A DNA stretch of 64,000 nucleotides from Cyanophora paradoxa (taxonomy: Eukaryota > Glaucocystophyceae > Cyanophorales > Cyanophoraceae), in NCBI GenBank assembly GCA_004431415.1, contig QPMI01000058.1:248001-312000 (forward strand), in the 5' to 3' direction. A program made the translations under genes and the position numbers. The notes under the pieces are model-generated. The model made no database searches. It was not told where the DNA came from and saw nothing but the letters and a program-made list of their open reading frames with translations. Of the stretch, positions 1 to 12,494 are shown in pieces (position 1 is the first letter of the stretch; each line of letters starts with the position of its first letter).

Positions 1-545
1 GCACTTGCGGATCCAGGTCTTAAACTGCGAGTTAGACGGCTGGAGCGCAAGACCCTTCTCGAACGCCGTCTTGGCGCTCTCGTACTCGCTGAGCTCGAAG
101 CAGGCCACGCTGCGCACGCCGCATCCGCCTTTAGTCTCAACGTACAGCCGCACACGAAGCTGCGGCGCTGACCCCTTGCGCATGAAGTTGGTCGCGTTGC
201 TGGGGTCCAGTTCGATGGCCTTGTTGGCGTCAGCGACGGCGTCTGCGCGAGACATTGAGCGCTCTGTGCGCACTATCGCTGCTTCCAAGCGCGCGGCACC
301 TGTGTAGTTGGCGAGCTTGATGTGAGTATGTGCGCGGTGGCGGTAAAAGTCGGCGTTGGAGGCGTCCAGCTGGATGGCGGTGTTGAAGTGGACCAGGCTA
401 TCCTCGAAGTTCTCGTCCACGAACGCGCTGCACCCCGCCGCAAAGGCTGACAGCGGAGCGACGTGTGAGCGGCCGACAGCAGCTGACGGCGCTGGAGGCC
501 TCGAGGGCTGCGCGACGCACCGCTTTCAGGCGTGGTAATCGACAT
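1..545 (-). CDS. SGT1-like TPR co-chaperone (partial, 3' end beyond window)
   Basis: On the minus strand three exon-like blocks give a tetratricopeptide domain. The first includes FEDSLVHFNTAIQLDAS, the second DAVADANKAIELDPSNAT and the third VACFELSEYESAKTAFEKG, separated by short introns. This order of TPR helices matches the N-terminal TPR of SGT1, the HSP90/SKP1 co-chaperone, whose CS and SGS domains would lie left of base 1 and cannot be checked here. The start is uncertain: an ATG at 545 opens a frame, and an exon boundary near 455 is likely. Another TPR protein remains possible. The next gene, a dehydrogenase, is divergent and begins only about 100 bases away, so the promoters must overlap. 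Confidence 0.55.
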
Positions 546-648
546 CTCTCCGGCTCGCCTGCAGACACACGGAATGGAAGAGGTTCAGGAATGTTCCTTG
601 AACTCGGGCGCGAACGAAGTCAGGCTCTACCCGCCCCCATCAACCACC

Positions 649-2398
649 ATGGCCAGCTCCAAGCCCCTCGCGAACAAGATCGCCGTTATCACTGGTGCGC
701 ATATGACGCGTTGACATCGCGTACGCCGGTTCCCGACGCCCCGGGCGCAGGTGCCGGGAGCGGGATAGGCAAAGCCGCCGCGGTGCTCTTTGCCGAGCAA
801 GGAGCGAAGGTCGCCATCTGCGCGCGGCGCGAAGAGCGTGCGTGCCGGGCCCGCGTCGCCCAAGCCGCGATGCGCTCTCGCGCGCGTTCTCCCGTCGGCC
901 GCGGTTCGAATTCGTGCGACCCGCGGCTGCCCCCATCCTGCCTGCAGGCTTGGAGGAAACTTCAAAGGACATCGCGAAGCTCGGCGGAGAGGTGCGCGCT
1001 CTGCTGAGACCGCAGAGCTCAAGCCCTCAGTTGAACGAGAGCTCGCGCGGGCAGGTCCTTATCCACGCCTGCGACGTGTCCAAGCCGGAGGATGTGAGCT
1101 CTTTCTTCGAGGCTGGTGCGCCGGCCCAAGCTCAGTCGCGACCGCTCAGCGGCTTAAGCTTGTCGGGCCTTCGCGCGTGGCAACCGCGGCGCCGGCATGC
1201 TTGCGGCGCCGGCGCGGGCAACGTTGACCGCGCCCCGTGCGCCTGCCCGTGCGGCAGTGACGGAGAAGTGGGGCAAGCGCATCGACATCCTCTGCGCGCA
1301 TGCCGGCGTGAACGGCGTCTGGGCGCCGATCGAGGAGCTTCAGCCCGACGAGTTCGGTGCGCTTAAGCTTGACCTCGAAGTCGAATCCAGATCTAAATCT
1401 AGATCTAAATATGGCCCTCGCCCCTCGTTCTCGGACCATTCGGGGCCTCGCAGATCACACGGTGGCCATCAACATGCGCGGCACCTTTCTCACCGTCCGC
1501 GCGGCTGTCCCGTACATGAAGCAGCACGGCGGGTGAGTCGACTCTTACGTTTGCTCTCTGGATTCGCCGCCCCATCGTCCAGACTCGTCCTGCGATCTCA
1601 CCGGCGATGTCAGCGTCATCCTCGTCACGTCGAGCATCAACGGGACGCGGCAGTTCGGCAAGCCCGGCGCCGCGATCTACGGCGCCACAAAGGGCGCCGT
1701 CCTCGCCTTCGCCAAGGCGCGATCGAATTCGAATTCGAATTCAAATTCGAATGCAAAAAGCGAGCCGGATATCGATTTGATCGCGCAGGTGCTGGCGGTG
1801 GAGTTGGGGAAGCACCGCATCCGCGTCAACGCCGTGTGCCCGGGCCTCATCGGCCAGGACACCCTCATCATGCAGGTCCGCCGGCCTAGATTCTGAGACC
1901 TCGGAGTCTCCCCGTACCGCCGCTGCCGCCGCTGCCGCGTGACGCCCGCGGCAGGAGCAGACGGAGCAGCGCCACATAGAGCACATCCAAATCAAGAAGG
2001 AGGCGCGCGCGCTCCGCTCCGCCTGCCAGGCGCTCTGCTCTGACCGGCGCGCGGGCACCGGTCCGGCCCGGCAGGTGGAGCAGAAGTTCGCGCTCACGGA
2101 CGTCGACTCGAAGAAGGGCCTCGCCAGCCGCGAGGCGCGCCGCGCTCCGGCCCAGCCCCCGGCCCGATGCACCCGCTCTGATGCCCGCCCCGGCCCTGCC
2201 CGGCCTCGCCCGGCCTCGCCCGGCCCGCAGGTGGCGGAGTGTATGGCGTTCCTCGCCTCGGACAGATGCGCCCACGTCACCGGCGCGCCCGCCGGCCCTC
2301 CCCCGCCCGCCGCGCCGGGCCCGAGGAGTGACCTTGCAGCTTGGCGCGCAGGGACGGAGTTCTACATCGACGGGGGCCAGACCCTCGTCGCCCACTAG
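649..2398 (+). CDS. Short-chain dehydrogenase/reductase (SDR family)
   Basis: A multi-exon gene for an NAD(P)-dependent oxidoreductase of the classical SDR family. The ATG at 649 sits in a CAACCACC context. The first exon ends in VITG and, after an intron beginning GTGCGC, the next starts AGSGIGKAAAV, restoring the TGxxxGIG cofactor loop. Later exons give the second cofactor segment (CDVSKPEDVSSFF), the NAG-type motif as CAHAG, the helix AINMRGTFLTVRAAVPYM, the catalytic YGATK pair with an upstream Ser (VTSSING), then VNAVCPG and the C-terminal FYIDGGQTLVAH before TAG. Substrate is unknown. Introns hold unusual short AT-rich strings such as GAATTC repeats near 1722-1752. Family certain, exact exon edges approximate. 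Confidence 0.85.
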
Positions 2399-2747
2399 GC
2401 CGTGCGCCCATACAAATGCATATGGCCGCTGCGGCATGCCGCCCATGGCCATACCAGGCCCCCGGCCCCGCCCCGCCTGTCACAGAGTCTGTAAGTAATG
2501 GAGCTTGAGGGCCTGCAGCCGCGCGCCACCACACGAATGGTTAATTTCCGTCTGCTTCGAAGTTGAAGTTTCCTACTTCGCATGCTTCGAATTCGAAGTT
2601 TAATTTCCTACTTCAAATCTGATTCAAATTGCGAACTCGTCTGGAAGGTCATAGGGCGCTAGCGTTCGATCAAGCGAATCAAATCAACTACCGAGCCGAT
2701 GCTCCGCGCTCCGCGCTCCTCGCTCCTCGCGCGCCGCGCGCCTCCCT

Positions 2748-5743
2748 CTACTCGTCGTCCTCGTAGACGGGCTGGATGGTGGCCACATACCGCGTCAGGT
2801 CCGGTGCCCCCTCCTCGGGCCACCCGTCCGCCCTCGCCCGCGCGAGCGCCTCCTTCGCGCCCCGCAGGAAGGCCGCCCAGTCCTGCCCGCCCCGCCCGCC
2901 CGGATCAAATTCGATTCGGACGGGATAATTCACGCGCGCACGTCGGGGTGGATGGAGCAGTACTCAGCCATTTCTTTCTCGCTCATCTCGAGGATGGACC
3001 GCATCTTGACCACCCGCCTCTTCGTCCTAAAAGAAGCTGAGGAAAAGCAGAGGGGAGGGGGGAAGAGATGAGGGGGGGTACGGGTGCCGGAGGGTCCCGT
3101 CGGAGGAGAGGCAGATGGCGAGGCGGGGCCAGATGCGGCGCTCCAAGCTGAAGGCAAGGACCTTCGGCGCCGGGCCCTGCCGGGGGGCTCAAGGGGGTAG
3201 GGGGAAAGAGTGGAGGGGGGTACGGGTCGCACCACCTCCGAAACGACGCCAAAGTCGCGGAAGGCGCGGAGCTTCGGCTTGAGGCTGCGGGGCGGAGGGG
3301 GTGCGTGGGGACCGGCGGGGGCGGATGGAGGGGGGGTACGAGTCCGCACGTCGTCTCGTGGCGCAGGCAGAGGACGTTTGCGGACATTCGGGCCACCTGA
3401 GGGGGGTATCGGTGGGGCGTGGGGGGGGGGGGAAGGGGAGTGGGGTACCTGTGCCGCCATCTCTGGCGTAACCCCGTAGCGCTTGCGACCCTGCGCGGCC
3501 CCCAGGGTCAGTCGGAACGACGAAATCGGCCCGGGGAGGGGGGGGGGTACGCGCCTCCTTCAGGAGCCATTCCACGTTCTCGGCCACCGCGTACGTGGAG
3601 CTTGGGGAAGGGGGGTACGGGTCAGGGCGAAAGAGGGTGGCGGGGGGTACGGGGGCCGACCCGAGAAGCGTCGGGTGCGCCCGAATGATCCCGAGGGTCT
3701 CGTGCTCTTCCACCCTGAACAACAGCCCACCCCTTCGCAAAAAGAAGAAGACGGCAGGGAGAAAGGCGTACCCCAGGCGGGCCAGGGCGCTCTCCACGCG
3801 CGCGAAAATGACGTTGACGTCCTTCGCGACAGCGAACGAAGCGTCCCGGAGCTGTACCCCCCCTGTGAGGCATGGCGCGCGGTACCCGGCGCGCGGGGCG
3901 GCGCGGGCCGCACCGCCCTTCGGATCTGGGCCACGTCGAATCCGCGCTCCCTCAGGCCCCCCACGAAGGACCTGAGCTGCGGGGAGCGAACGAAGTTCGC
4001 TCAGGTGACCGGCGGGCGGGCCGGGCTAGAGTAGACTTGTTCTATTTCTGGACGAGAGGGGGGGGAGGGGGGGGGGCGGACCGTGACGAGGTCCCGCGTG
4101 AAGATAGCGCTCCACTTGACGAAGAGCGTGCGCACCTCCTCCGCCCCGAACTCCCCGCCCTATGTAGAGGGGGGGGAAGAACTTGAGGGGGGGTAGAGGG
4201 TCGGGTGGAGGGGGGGGTAGCCCCGCGCGCCTCGGGGGAGGTTAGGAAGGCGACGCGGGCACGGAAGGCGTCGGCCGGGAACGACACGAGGCACGGCTGG
4301 CGCCGCATCGCCTCCGCGATCTCCGCCCTTGCGCTATATTTAGAACGCGAAGGAGGGGGTGGGAGGAGAGGGGCAGGGGAGGGGGGGTAGGCACTCGGAG
4401 AGCTCGAGGTCGTCGCGGAAGAAGCCGACGAGTTCACGTATCCCCTCCTCCGTCACCAGCGCCGCCTTTAGGGAGGGGGGGATTCAGTATGCGGGCGGGC
4501 CCGGCGAAGGGGGTACGGTACCTGACTGGGAGAGTGCTGCGCGATGTAGTCGGCGGTTTTCGCGTTGAACCCCCCCGCCATCATCGCCTCCCGGCCTGCG
4601 GGGGTACGGGTGCCCCGGATCGGTGCCGGGGGTACGGTGTCGGCGATGAGAGGCGCGAGCGCACCGGTGTCGAGACGGTCGGAGGAGACGACTGAGCCGA
4701 AGGGGCGGCGGAAGCCGTCGCCAGAAGCTGCGGCGGCGCTCGTCGGGTACCGGCGATGCGAAGGGTGGGGGGTGGACTAGAGGGGGGTACCCAGCTTCTC
4801 GAGGCTCTCGGACTTCTGCGCCAGAAGCGAGATGTACTCGGCCACGACCTGGCGGGGGGGGGAGGGGGGGGGTACGACGTCAGGGCGCGGGTGCGGGCCG
4901 GCCGAGCGGGGGTCCGTCCGCGCCTGCTGCGGGGGTGCAGCCTGGATCTCCCGTCGTATGATTTCCATGCGGCGGCGGAGCTCCTCGGCCCCCGCGTTGA
5001 CGATGGAGGGCCGTTCCTGCGGTCGCCCCGCCGCCCACGTGAGCCGCAGAGCTGCCCCGCGGGGCGGCCGGCTGGCCGGCGCGCACCGTGACGCAGCGTG
5101 CGGCGGCGGCCGGGGGTACCTTCCACTCAACCAGCAGGAGGTCCAGGACGTCGCTGAGGGGGGGAAGAGGTTCAGGGGCGGGGAAGGAAGGTGCGCCGGG
5201 TACAGGCACGGGCGGGACGCGCTTGAGGAACTGGGCGGAGGGTACGTCGCGGAACCTGTGGCGGCGCACGACGCAGGCGGCCGTGGAAGAGGCGACGTTG
5301 CCCTCCAGCCCGACGCGGTCTCTAAGGATTTCCTGCAGCTCTGCGGCCGTGGCCGCCTGGCCTGGCTTCATGAGGCTAGCCGAGGGGCCCGCCGTCCGCC
5401 GCGGCGCCGCCGGCGCTGCCGAGGAGGGGCCGGGCTCCGGCCGCGGGGCCCTGTCGCGCGGGCCTTCAACCCGAGAGATGCGCCGCGCGTGCAAGGGCTG
5501 CAGACTGACCTGCCCAGGAACGCCCGGCGCGGGAGCAGACAGGCGCTTTTCTCGGAATGAGGGGCTGCTGCGTCCCTGTGCAGGCGCCCCGAGGCTGCGA
5601 AAGGTTCGGCCGCTGGGTGCGTTGGGCAGGGGGGCGGACTGAAGGAGGAGCGCACCTGTCGCAGAAGGTCTCGCCGAGCGTCCGCGCGCCAGCCTGGAGC
5701 GATTCAGCGCGATGCGGGCGGGATCATGAGCGTGGGGTCGCAC
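2748..5743 (-). CDS. mTERF-family organelle protein
   Basis: A minus-strand gene of many short exons. An uninterrupted first exon from an ATG at 5743 has an Arg/Ala/Ser-rich N-terminus suited to organelle import, followed by a segment with LQEILRDRVGLEGNVAS and DVLDLLLVEWK. Downstream exons give repeated helical units typical of mTERF: IRELVGFFRDDLELSEEQI, LRSFVGGLRERGFDVAQIRR, LGIIRAHPTLLG, VAENVEWLLKEA, LAFSLERRIWPRLAI and a final exon ending PVYEDDE. The LGIIRAHPTLL and SLERRIWPR segments are the clearest family signatures. mTERF proteins bind organelle nucleic acid and act in transcription or RNA processing in mitochondria or plastids. Introns carry GGGGGGTAC on the plus strand, that is GTACCCCCC in the sense of the gene. 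Exon edges are approximate. Confidence 0.65.
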
Positions 5744-6514
5744 CTAGCACTGCTCGCGGCAGCGAGGACCTGCGGGGCGCTTTGAAGCGGCGCTACCGCT
5801 GCAGCAGCATCAATGAGCGTGGCGAGGAGCCGCGCGGGTGGGCGGCAGGAACGACTCGGGCGTACCGGCCGCGGCCGGCAGGGGCGCGACGAAGAGCACT
5901 CGGGATGGCGCTGGGGCCACGGGGCTAGGCGCTGTATTGCAGAAGCTCATTCCTGCTACTCCGCTAGTGGCCTGCATTCAACTTCTTCCCTGCGAACGAA
6001 CTTCGAATTCACGCTTCAGCGTTTGAATCCGCACAGCAACGTTCGCGTGCGCATCTCGGATGGCATGCTCGCAGCATTGCCGCACCTTCCTACGGACCGA
6101 AGAGGCCCAGAAGAGCGAGCCGCGCGCACCGATTGCTGAGCGGTGACCTACACTACGAGGTGACCTACGGCAAGCTTAAACACCTCAGGGCCTCCCGCTC
6201 AACGCTGCTGGCGCGTTCGGTGCGCGGCCCGGTGGCCGAGAGCGGCTCTAGCTAGCGATCGGATTCGATCCACGAATGCTGTGTACCCCAAGACCTGCCT
6301 TAGAGAATTCGATCCGAGCTCGACTGGGCATGCACATGCGCTAGGCCTCACCCACGGCGACTGCCTTAAACGCGAGCTCGATGCCTGCGAACCCTGCTGC
6401 CAGTCCCAGCTCTAGGGGTCGCTCAGGCACCGCCGGGCCGCGCGACTCTTGTTCGGATGCATTGGCAGATCTAGACTCTGAGAGGGCGGTTCCAGTGGGC
6501 ATTGGGGACCGGGG
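5744..6514. other. Spacer between mTERF-like and oxygenase genes
   Basis: GC-rich DNA between two minus-strand genes. Only short overlapping frames without recognisable protein content are visible. It should hold the upstream region of the mTERF-like gene and the 3' untranslated region of the oxygenase gene. I see no RNA gene or repeat. Confidence 0.4.
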
Positions 6515-8987
6515 CTACCAGTCGGAGGAGGCGCCCTCGCGCCCCGGCGTGGGCGGCGGGCGCCACGGGCGGTCCGCGAAGATCGTCGCCATGAACTGCG
6601 CGGGCATGCACGGCCCCGTCAGCTAGCCTGGAGCGAGGCAGAGCGAAGCGGGGCGGGGCGGGGCGGGGGCGGGGCGCGCGTCGGCGACGGTGGCGGGGGA
6701 GATGGCGGGCGGGCCGGCGCCGGCGAGCTCCCCGCCGAGCTGGAGGGCCGGGAGGGGCGCGCCGGGGCGGCCCCTGCAGAAGTAAGGGCACGAGTAGCGC
6801 GCCTCGGCCTCGGGGATTGTCGCGTCGTTCTGGTCCAAAAACGTGAGCAAACAAACAAGCACACGAAAGCGGCCTTCGGAAGGGGCGGGGCGCGCACGAC
6901 ATAGTGGAGCGTAGCGCGGAGGGCGCCGTTGGTGAGGAGGCCCAGCGTCTCGCCTGCCGATTAGAGAGAGAAGATCAGAACACGCACGAGAGAGAAGAAG
7001 ATCGGCGCGGTAGGGTGGGGGAGAGGGAGGGAGGGAGGGAGGGGGGTGCGCTGGACTAGGAGCGAGAGGCCCTCTTGGGGGCCCCGGGGGGGTACGATGG
7101 AGGCGGGACTTCGTTCGCACCGACGAATACGGAGAACTGGGCCTCGCCGGCGTTACTCTCCACGTCCACCCACGCCTGCACCGACGGGTCCAACACCACC
7201 TGTACCCCGGCGGGGATAGGGAGGGGGGTAAGTAGGGGAGAGGCGGAACGGGGAGGGGGGGGGGAAGAAATGGCGGACCAGGCCGGGGCTGGAGGAAGGG
7301 GGGGATACGGTGACGAGGCCGAGGTCGGCGTGTACCCCGCAGGCGGGGGCGGCGAAGGCCGCCGCGACGGCCGCCGGACCCCGCGCGTCCCGCGGCGGCA
7401 GCGGCGTCGCGTAGTCCGACGCGTACTCCCCCGCGGGGTCCTCCCCCCCCGCCCCGCCCGCCCCCTCCCGGGCCTTCAGCGCCGCAGTCGCGCGCTTCTC
7501 GGCGATTGCCGCCCGCCGCCGCTTCTCCGCCTGGCTGTGGTACTGCGGAAGCGGATCAGGGGGTACGGGAGAGAAAACTGAGGGGTTTACGGGGCGCCTG
7601 GTACAAGCGCATGACGTCGGAGCCGTACGCGTCGTCGGGGAACGGATCGATGGGGTCTGGGATGGGGGAAGTTCAGGCCTGGGGACGGGATTCCGGGGGT
7701 ACGGAGGGGGGGGGGGAGGAGGGTCCGGGGTACCGAGGAGGTCGGTGAAGGTGGCGGGGGGGAGGGAGAGCCCCTCGGCGATGAGGGTAAGCACGCCGCG
7801 CGAGATCTGCGGTACCCCCCGCGATCGTCGCCCCCGCCCGGCGAGGAAACGCCGTACCCCGCTTCGTGCGCACGGAGTCGAGGAGGCGGAAGAGGGCGGT
7901 AAGGGCGGACTCGAGGCGGCCCCCGTCCCCCTCGGGCCAGGGGAAGGGCGCCGCCCGCAGCGAGTGCCGCCGCACCTGGAACCACTCCCTGCTCAGGTGA
8001 GATGAGGCTCGGCCGGCTAAGATAGGCAAGCAAGCGCGCACCGGCCGGGCTGGCCGGTCCAGCCGACGAACTTCTCGGAGCCGGAGCCGGGGGATACGAG
8101 GAGCTTGCGGGGGCGCTTCTCCTCCGCGGGGCGCGCGAAGAAGGCGCCCGCCGCTGCGTGCGCCTCCCGCACAACCGCCACCTGAGCCGAAGAATCAATG
8201 AAGCAAGCTTTGGAGGCGGTTCTAAAGGCTTTAGAGGGCTTTAAAAGCCTCGCGTCGGCGGCGGAAGCGGCGGCGGCGGCGGAGCGGCGGAGGCCTTTCT
8301 CAAATTAAAGCTTCGGACTCTCTATGCTTCGGGCTTTGGGCTTTGGGCTTCGGGCGTTGGGCTTTGGGCGCGCCTGGTCGGGCCCGACGGAGACGCGGAG
8401 GAACGAGTGGGCGCGTAGGGAGTCCAGCACGAGGCGGGCGAGGCGGGCGCGCGAGGCGGAGGGGCCGTCTTCGAAGGCGGCGTACGGGAGGTCCGCCAGA
8501 GGCTCGGAGAGCGGCGCGGGGACGCCCCTGTCGCAGACGACCAGCGAGTAGACGGCTCCGTCCTTCAACTTCACGAACCAGCCCAGCGGCTGGCGCGCGC
8601 GCGGAGCGGCGGAATCGACGTGGAGCGCGGAGCGGAGAGGGGGCGGGAGGGGAAGGCGGACCACGAGGGGCTCGTACTCCAGCCTGATGCAGCCGACGAT
8701 CTCGCAGGAGGGCGGGAGCCCCAGCGCCTTGTGGAACGCGAGCGTCATCTCGTAGGCCGTCATCGTGTCGCTCAGGCGCACAGCCACCGGGGCACGCGGC
8801 GCCTGCGCGTGCGGCGACACGCGGGGCGCGGTCGGAGGAGAGGCTCATGATCAAGGCGTCTGCGAGTGTGTACCTGGGCTGGCGAGGCTCCGTCGGCCAG
8901 CCGGAACATCAGCTCCCTCCCTCCTGGCGCCGACGCCGCCGCCGCCGCAGGACCACTGCTGCTGCTGCTGCTGCTCTTGTTGCCCAT
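6515..8987 (-). CDS. 2-oxoglutarate/Fe(II) oxygenase (IPNS-like fold) with N-terminal extension
   Basis: Minus-strand multi-exon gene. It begins MGNKSSSSSSSG at 8987, a classic N-myristoylation start, followed by an extension of about 150 residues (including LSDTMTAYEMTLAFHKALG and GWFVKLKDGAVYSLVVCD) that I do not recognise. The oxygenase part starts LADLPYAAFEDG and SLRAHSFLRVS. After a GC-AG-type intron it continues AHAAAGAFFARPAEEKR, the usual DIOX_N helix. The iron-binding HxD is in CGVHADLGLVT, the distal His in TNGALRATLHYV, and the oxoglutarate-binding Arg in ARYSCPYFC. The last exon ends with TAG at 6515-6517. Substrate cannot be told. The extension and the S-rich myristoylation-type start are unusual for this family and suggest membrane tethering (inference). 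Confidence 0.7.
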
Positions 8988-9285
8988 GCTGCGGCGCCGG
9001 GTGCGAGTGCTGCTTTGCTATCCGCCGTGCGGCGCGCCTTGCGCAGCCTGTAGCGGAGCTTTGCTGTGCAACCGGGACGCTATCGCCGCGCTCTGCTGTG
9101 CCGCTGCGTCGAGCGGCAGGGCGTGCGTCAAGCCTCCAAGCGCGAGGGTGTCACTGCAGAAGCTCTCTAGCAACCCTCCGCCATGCTTTGGTCTCCCGTA
9201 CGGCGCACGGGGCTCGTGGGCGGCAGTCGAGCGCTAATGGCGACCGTACCCGGCCCGGGGACGATCGCCGCGTACCCCAGAAAAG

Positions 9286-12200
9286 ATGTCGAGCGCGTTT
9301 GTTCCCGGAGCAGCTGTCGCTGTGACTCATGCCCAGCTGGCTCCGGCCAGCTCGGCTAGGGTCTGTTCGAGCGGCGCACGCGCTGTCCAGCCCGCAACTC
9401 CCATCGACACAGCGCTGGCCAGCTCGTCACGCGGATCGTCGTTCTTCGGCAGCAGTTCCATCCGGACCTTCACGGCGACGCCCCGCGCAGAGCGGCAGGC
9501 CGCCACGCCCCCCACGTGCGCTCCTGCACATGCGGTGTCCGCCATGGCGTCGGATGCTGTCAAGTCGGGTGAGCGATTCATTTCTAATCCACCCGCGTCG
9601 CGTGCCTCGCGAGCTCCCGCCGGACCCGAGCCGGACGTCCAAGCCTGCGCGCGAAGTGCCGCACGCGGCCGATCCGCGCCGCATCCTGACGGTGACCGGC
9701 TCGCCGCGCAGCTGAGAAGACGAACGAGTCCAAATGGGAGCGGAAGGCGCGGAAGGTGGAGGAGTCGCGCAAGAAGCTGAAGGCGGCCGTCGAGAAGGAC
9801 CCCAAGGGTGCGCGCGCGCGGCCGATCCGGCGCCGCGGCGTCGTGAAAACGCGCCGCTGTCACCGTCTCGAGCGGGGCGGGTGGGCGGCAGACGCACAGA
9901 GCTGGCTGGCGTGGGCGCGGCTTGAGTACAACGAGGGGCTCGTCTCGCAGGCGCGCCAGCTCTTCAACGAGGCGCTTCAGAACGTCCCGGACAACTCCAA
10001 GCTCCTCCAGGTGCGCGGCCTCGAGCCTTGCGGCTCTAGGCGCCCGCCCCCGCGCCCGGAGCGAGCGAGAGGGCGGGCGAGCGAGAGCGGGGCGCAGGCG
10101 TGGGCCGTCCTCGAGACGAAGGAGGGGCGGTACAAGCGGGCGCAGCAGCTCTTCCAGCGCGGCGTGACGCAGGGGAACAAGGCGACGGCGCCGCACTTCC
10201 AGGCGTGGGGGCTCCTCGAGCAGCGCCTGGGCAACATCCAGCGCGCCGCAGGCCTTTTCGAGCAGGCGACCAAGCTTGACCCCGTCTCCGCGCCTTCCTG
10301 GTCGGCCTGGTACGCGGGTTCGAATCCGAGCTCGGAAGGACGCGGGTTCAAATCCGCGCGGGGCCCTTTTCTCCCGTTCGCAGGGCGCTGCTGGAGGAGA
10401 GCCGCGGGAACCGTACCCTGGCGCGCAAGCTCTTCAAGAAGGCAGTCGAGGCCGACGACAAGAACCCCCGCTCCTGGCAGGCCTGGGCCGTTACCGAGGT
10501 CCCGTACCCCCCCTCCGGTTCTTCCCCCCCTCCGCCACCTCACAAGGGTACAGGCGCGCTTCGGCAACTTCAACCGCGCCCGCGAACTCTTCCAGAAGGC
10601 CGCCGCGGTCGACCCCAAGCACGCCCCCGTCTACCAGGCGCGTACCCCCCCCCTCGAATCCCTCCCCCGTCTGAGGCTCCCCGCAGGCGTGGGCGGTGAT
10701 GGAGGAGAAGGCGAACAACTACGGAAAGGCGCGCCGCCCGGAGCCGAACCCTCCCGCGCGCGCTCGCCCTCGCTGGCTGACCGGACGGCAGGCGCGCGAG
10801 CTGTTCGAGAAGGCGAGCCGCTGCGATAACCGCCACATGCCGACCTACACGTCCTGGCGCGCCCTCTACCCCCCCCCCCACGCCTACTTAGCTTGCCTTC
10901 CTGAACCTCTACCCCCCCTCCCTCGCCCGGCTGCAGGGCCAAGCTGGAGGCTCAGCTGGGGAACGTCGAGGCGGCGCGCAAGATCTTCGCTCGCGGCATC
11001 CGATCCAACGCTGTCCGCCCCGCCCCGCTCCGCCCCAAAAGCGTAGGATCGGTTTTATGACTCCTTTCCGGGCGCGCAGGACGTGTCGCACAAGTACGCG
11101 CTCCTGGCGCAGCAGGAGTTCGACCGCGGCAACGCCAAGCTCGCCAAGCAGCTCCTCAAGGCGCGCCCCGCCCGCCGCTCCCGCCGCTTTTAGGTTTATC
11201 TACTCGCTCACTTTGGGGGTACGTACAGGAGGGGGCGGACCTGCACCCGAAGAACGCGCCCCTGTGGCAGGCGTGGGGCATCGTCGAGCAGAACGCCGTG
11301 CGCCCCGCGTCAAATTTGATCCGATCGAATTTGATCCGATCGAATTTGTTCCGCATGGAATTCGATCCGATTTTGATCTGGTGGCCGGCCGCAGGGCAAC
11401 GTGGGGACGGCGCGCTCCTACTTCGAGCGCTCCATCGAATCGGACCCCGACCAGGCCTTCGGCTGGCAGGCGCGCGCCCCGCCCCGCCCCGCCCCGCCCC
11501 GCCCACCCGCGCCGAGCCTCGCGTCGGGGGGTACAGGCCCTCGGCCTCCTCGAGGCCGGTGTCGGCAACACGGACCTCGCCCGGTCCCTCTTCAAGTCCG
11601 CACCGTACCCCCCCGGCGCCCTCTGCCCCCCGCGCCTGACCCCGGGGGGTAGGTGTGGCATCCAAGCGAACCCCCGCGACGCCGCGGTGTACCAGGTCCG
11701 GCCGGGCGCGTACCCCCCTCCGGCGGGCCGCCGACGCCGTACCCCCCGCAGGCTTGGGCGGTTCTGGAGGCGCGCGAGGGGAACCACAAGCGCGCACGCG
11801 GACTCTTCCGGAAGTCGTTCGAGGTACCCCCCGCGGCGCGCCTTCTCGCTCCCTCTCCTTGACTCCCTACCACTCAGATCGATCCCAAGAACGGCCCGAC
11901 GCTCAACGCGTGGGCGAAGATGGAGGAGGAGCTCAAGAACTACCCCCGCGTCCGTTCCCCCCCCCCTCCACTTCCGTACCCCCCTCGAGCCCTGGCCCCC
12001 GCCGACGCGGTCGGCAGGCTCGCGAGCTGTTCGAGAAGCTAGTGGAGCTCGAGCCCCTCGACAACGCCGGCTGGCTGGTGCGCTCGTACCCCCTTCCTTT
12101 TCGCGCCAGTTCCGTACCCCGCTGACACCGGTCCCCCGCCCGAAAGGCGTGGGGTGCGATGGAGGCGAAGCAGGGGTACGCCGACCGCGTGCGCGAGGTC

Positions 12201-12494
12201 TACACGAAGGCCGTCGCCGTGCGTACCCCCCCTTGCTGGCATTCCTTTTCTTTGCCCCCATCCCGACCCTCGGGGCAGGCGAACCCGTCTTCGTCGGTCT
12301 ACTCGGCGTGGTCGGGGTACGAGAAGTCGCAGGGCAACTTCAAGGAGGTGACTACCCCCCCCCCCCCACTTGTTCCCCCCCCCTTTTTCTGACGGGGCGG
12401 GTAGGCGACGGAGCTGAAGGAGAAGGCGCGACTGGCGGAGGGCGTACCCCTCCTCCTCGAGGACGACGGGGAGGACGCCGACCTGCTCATCTGA
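9286..12494 (+). CDS. HAT/TPR-repeat RNA-processing protein, probably plastid (Mbb1/HCF107-like)
   Basis: A plus-strand gene of about a dozen short exons. It starts MSSAFVPGAAVAV and has a Ser/Ala-rich leader; the AFVPG stretch resembles the ASAF-type cleavage motif of complex-plastid transit peptides. The body is an array of half-a-TPR units of the form WAVLExxxGNxxxARxLFxxAxxxDP, for example AWAVLETKEGRYKRAQQLF, WGLLEQRLGNIQRAAGLF, RFGNFNRARELFQKAAAVD and AWAVMEEKANNYGKARELF. This spacing matches HAT proteins such as Mbb1 and HCF107 that stabilise chloroplast transcripts. The C-terminus is acidic (LLLEDDGEDADLLI). Several introns read best as GC-AG (5' GCGCGC or GCGCGTACCCC), others as GT-AG starting GTACCCCC. 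One intron holds repeated GATCCGATCGAATTT at 11,303-11,375. Confidence 0.75.
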
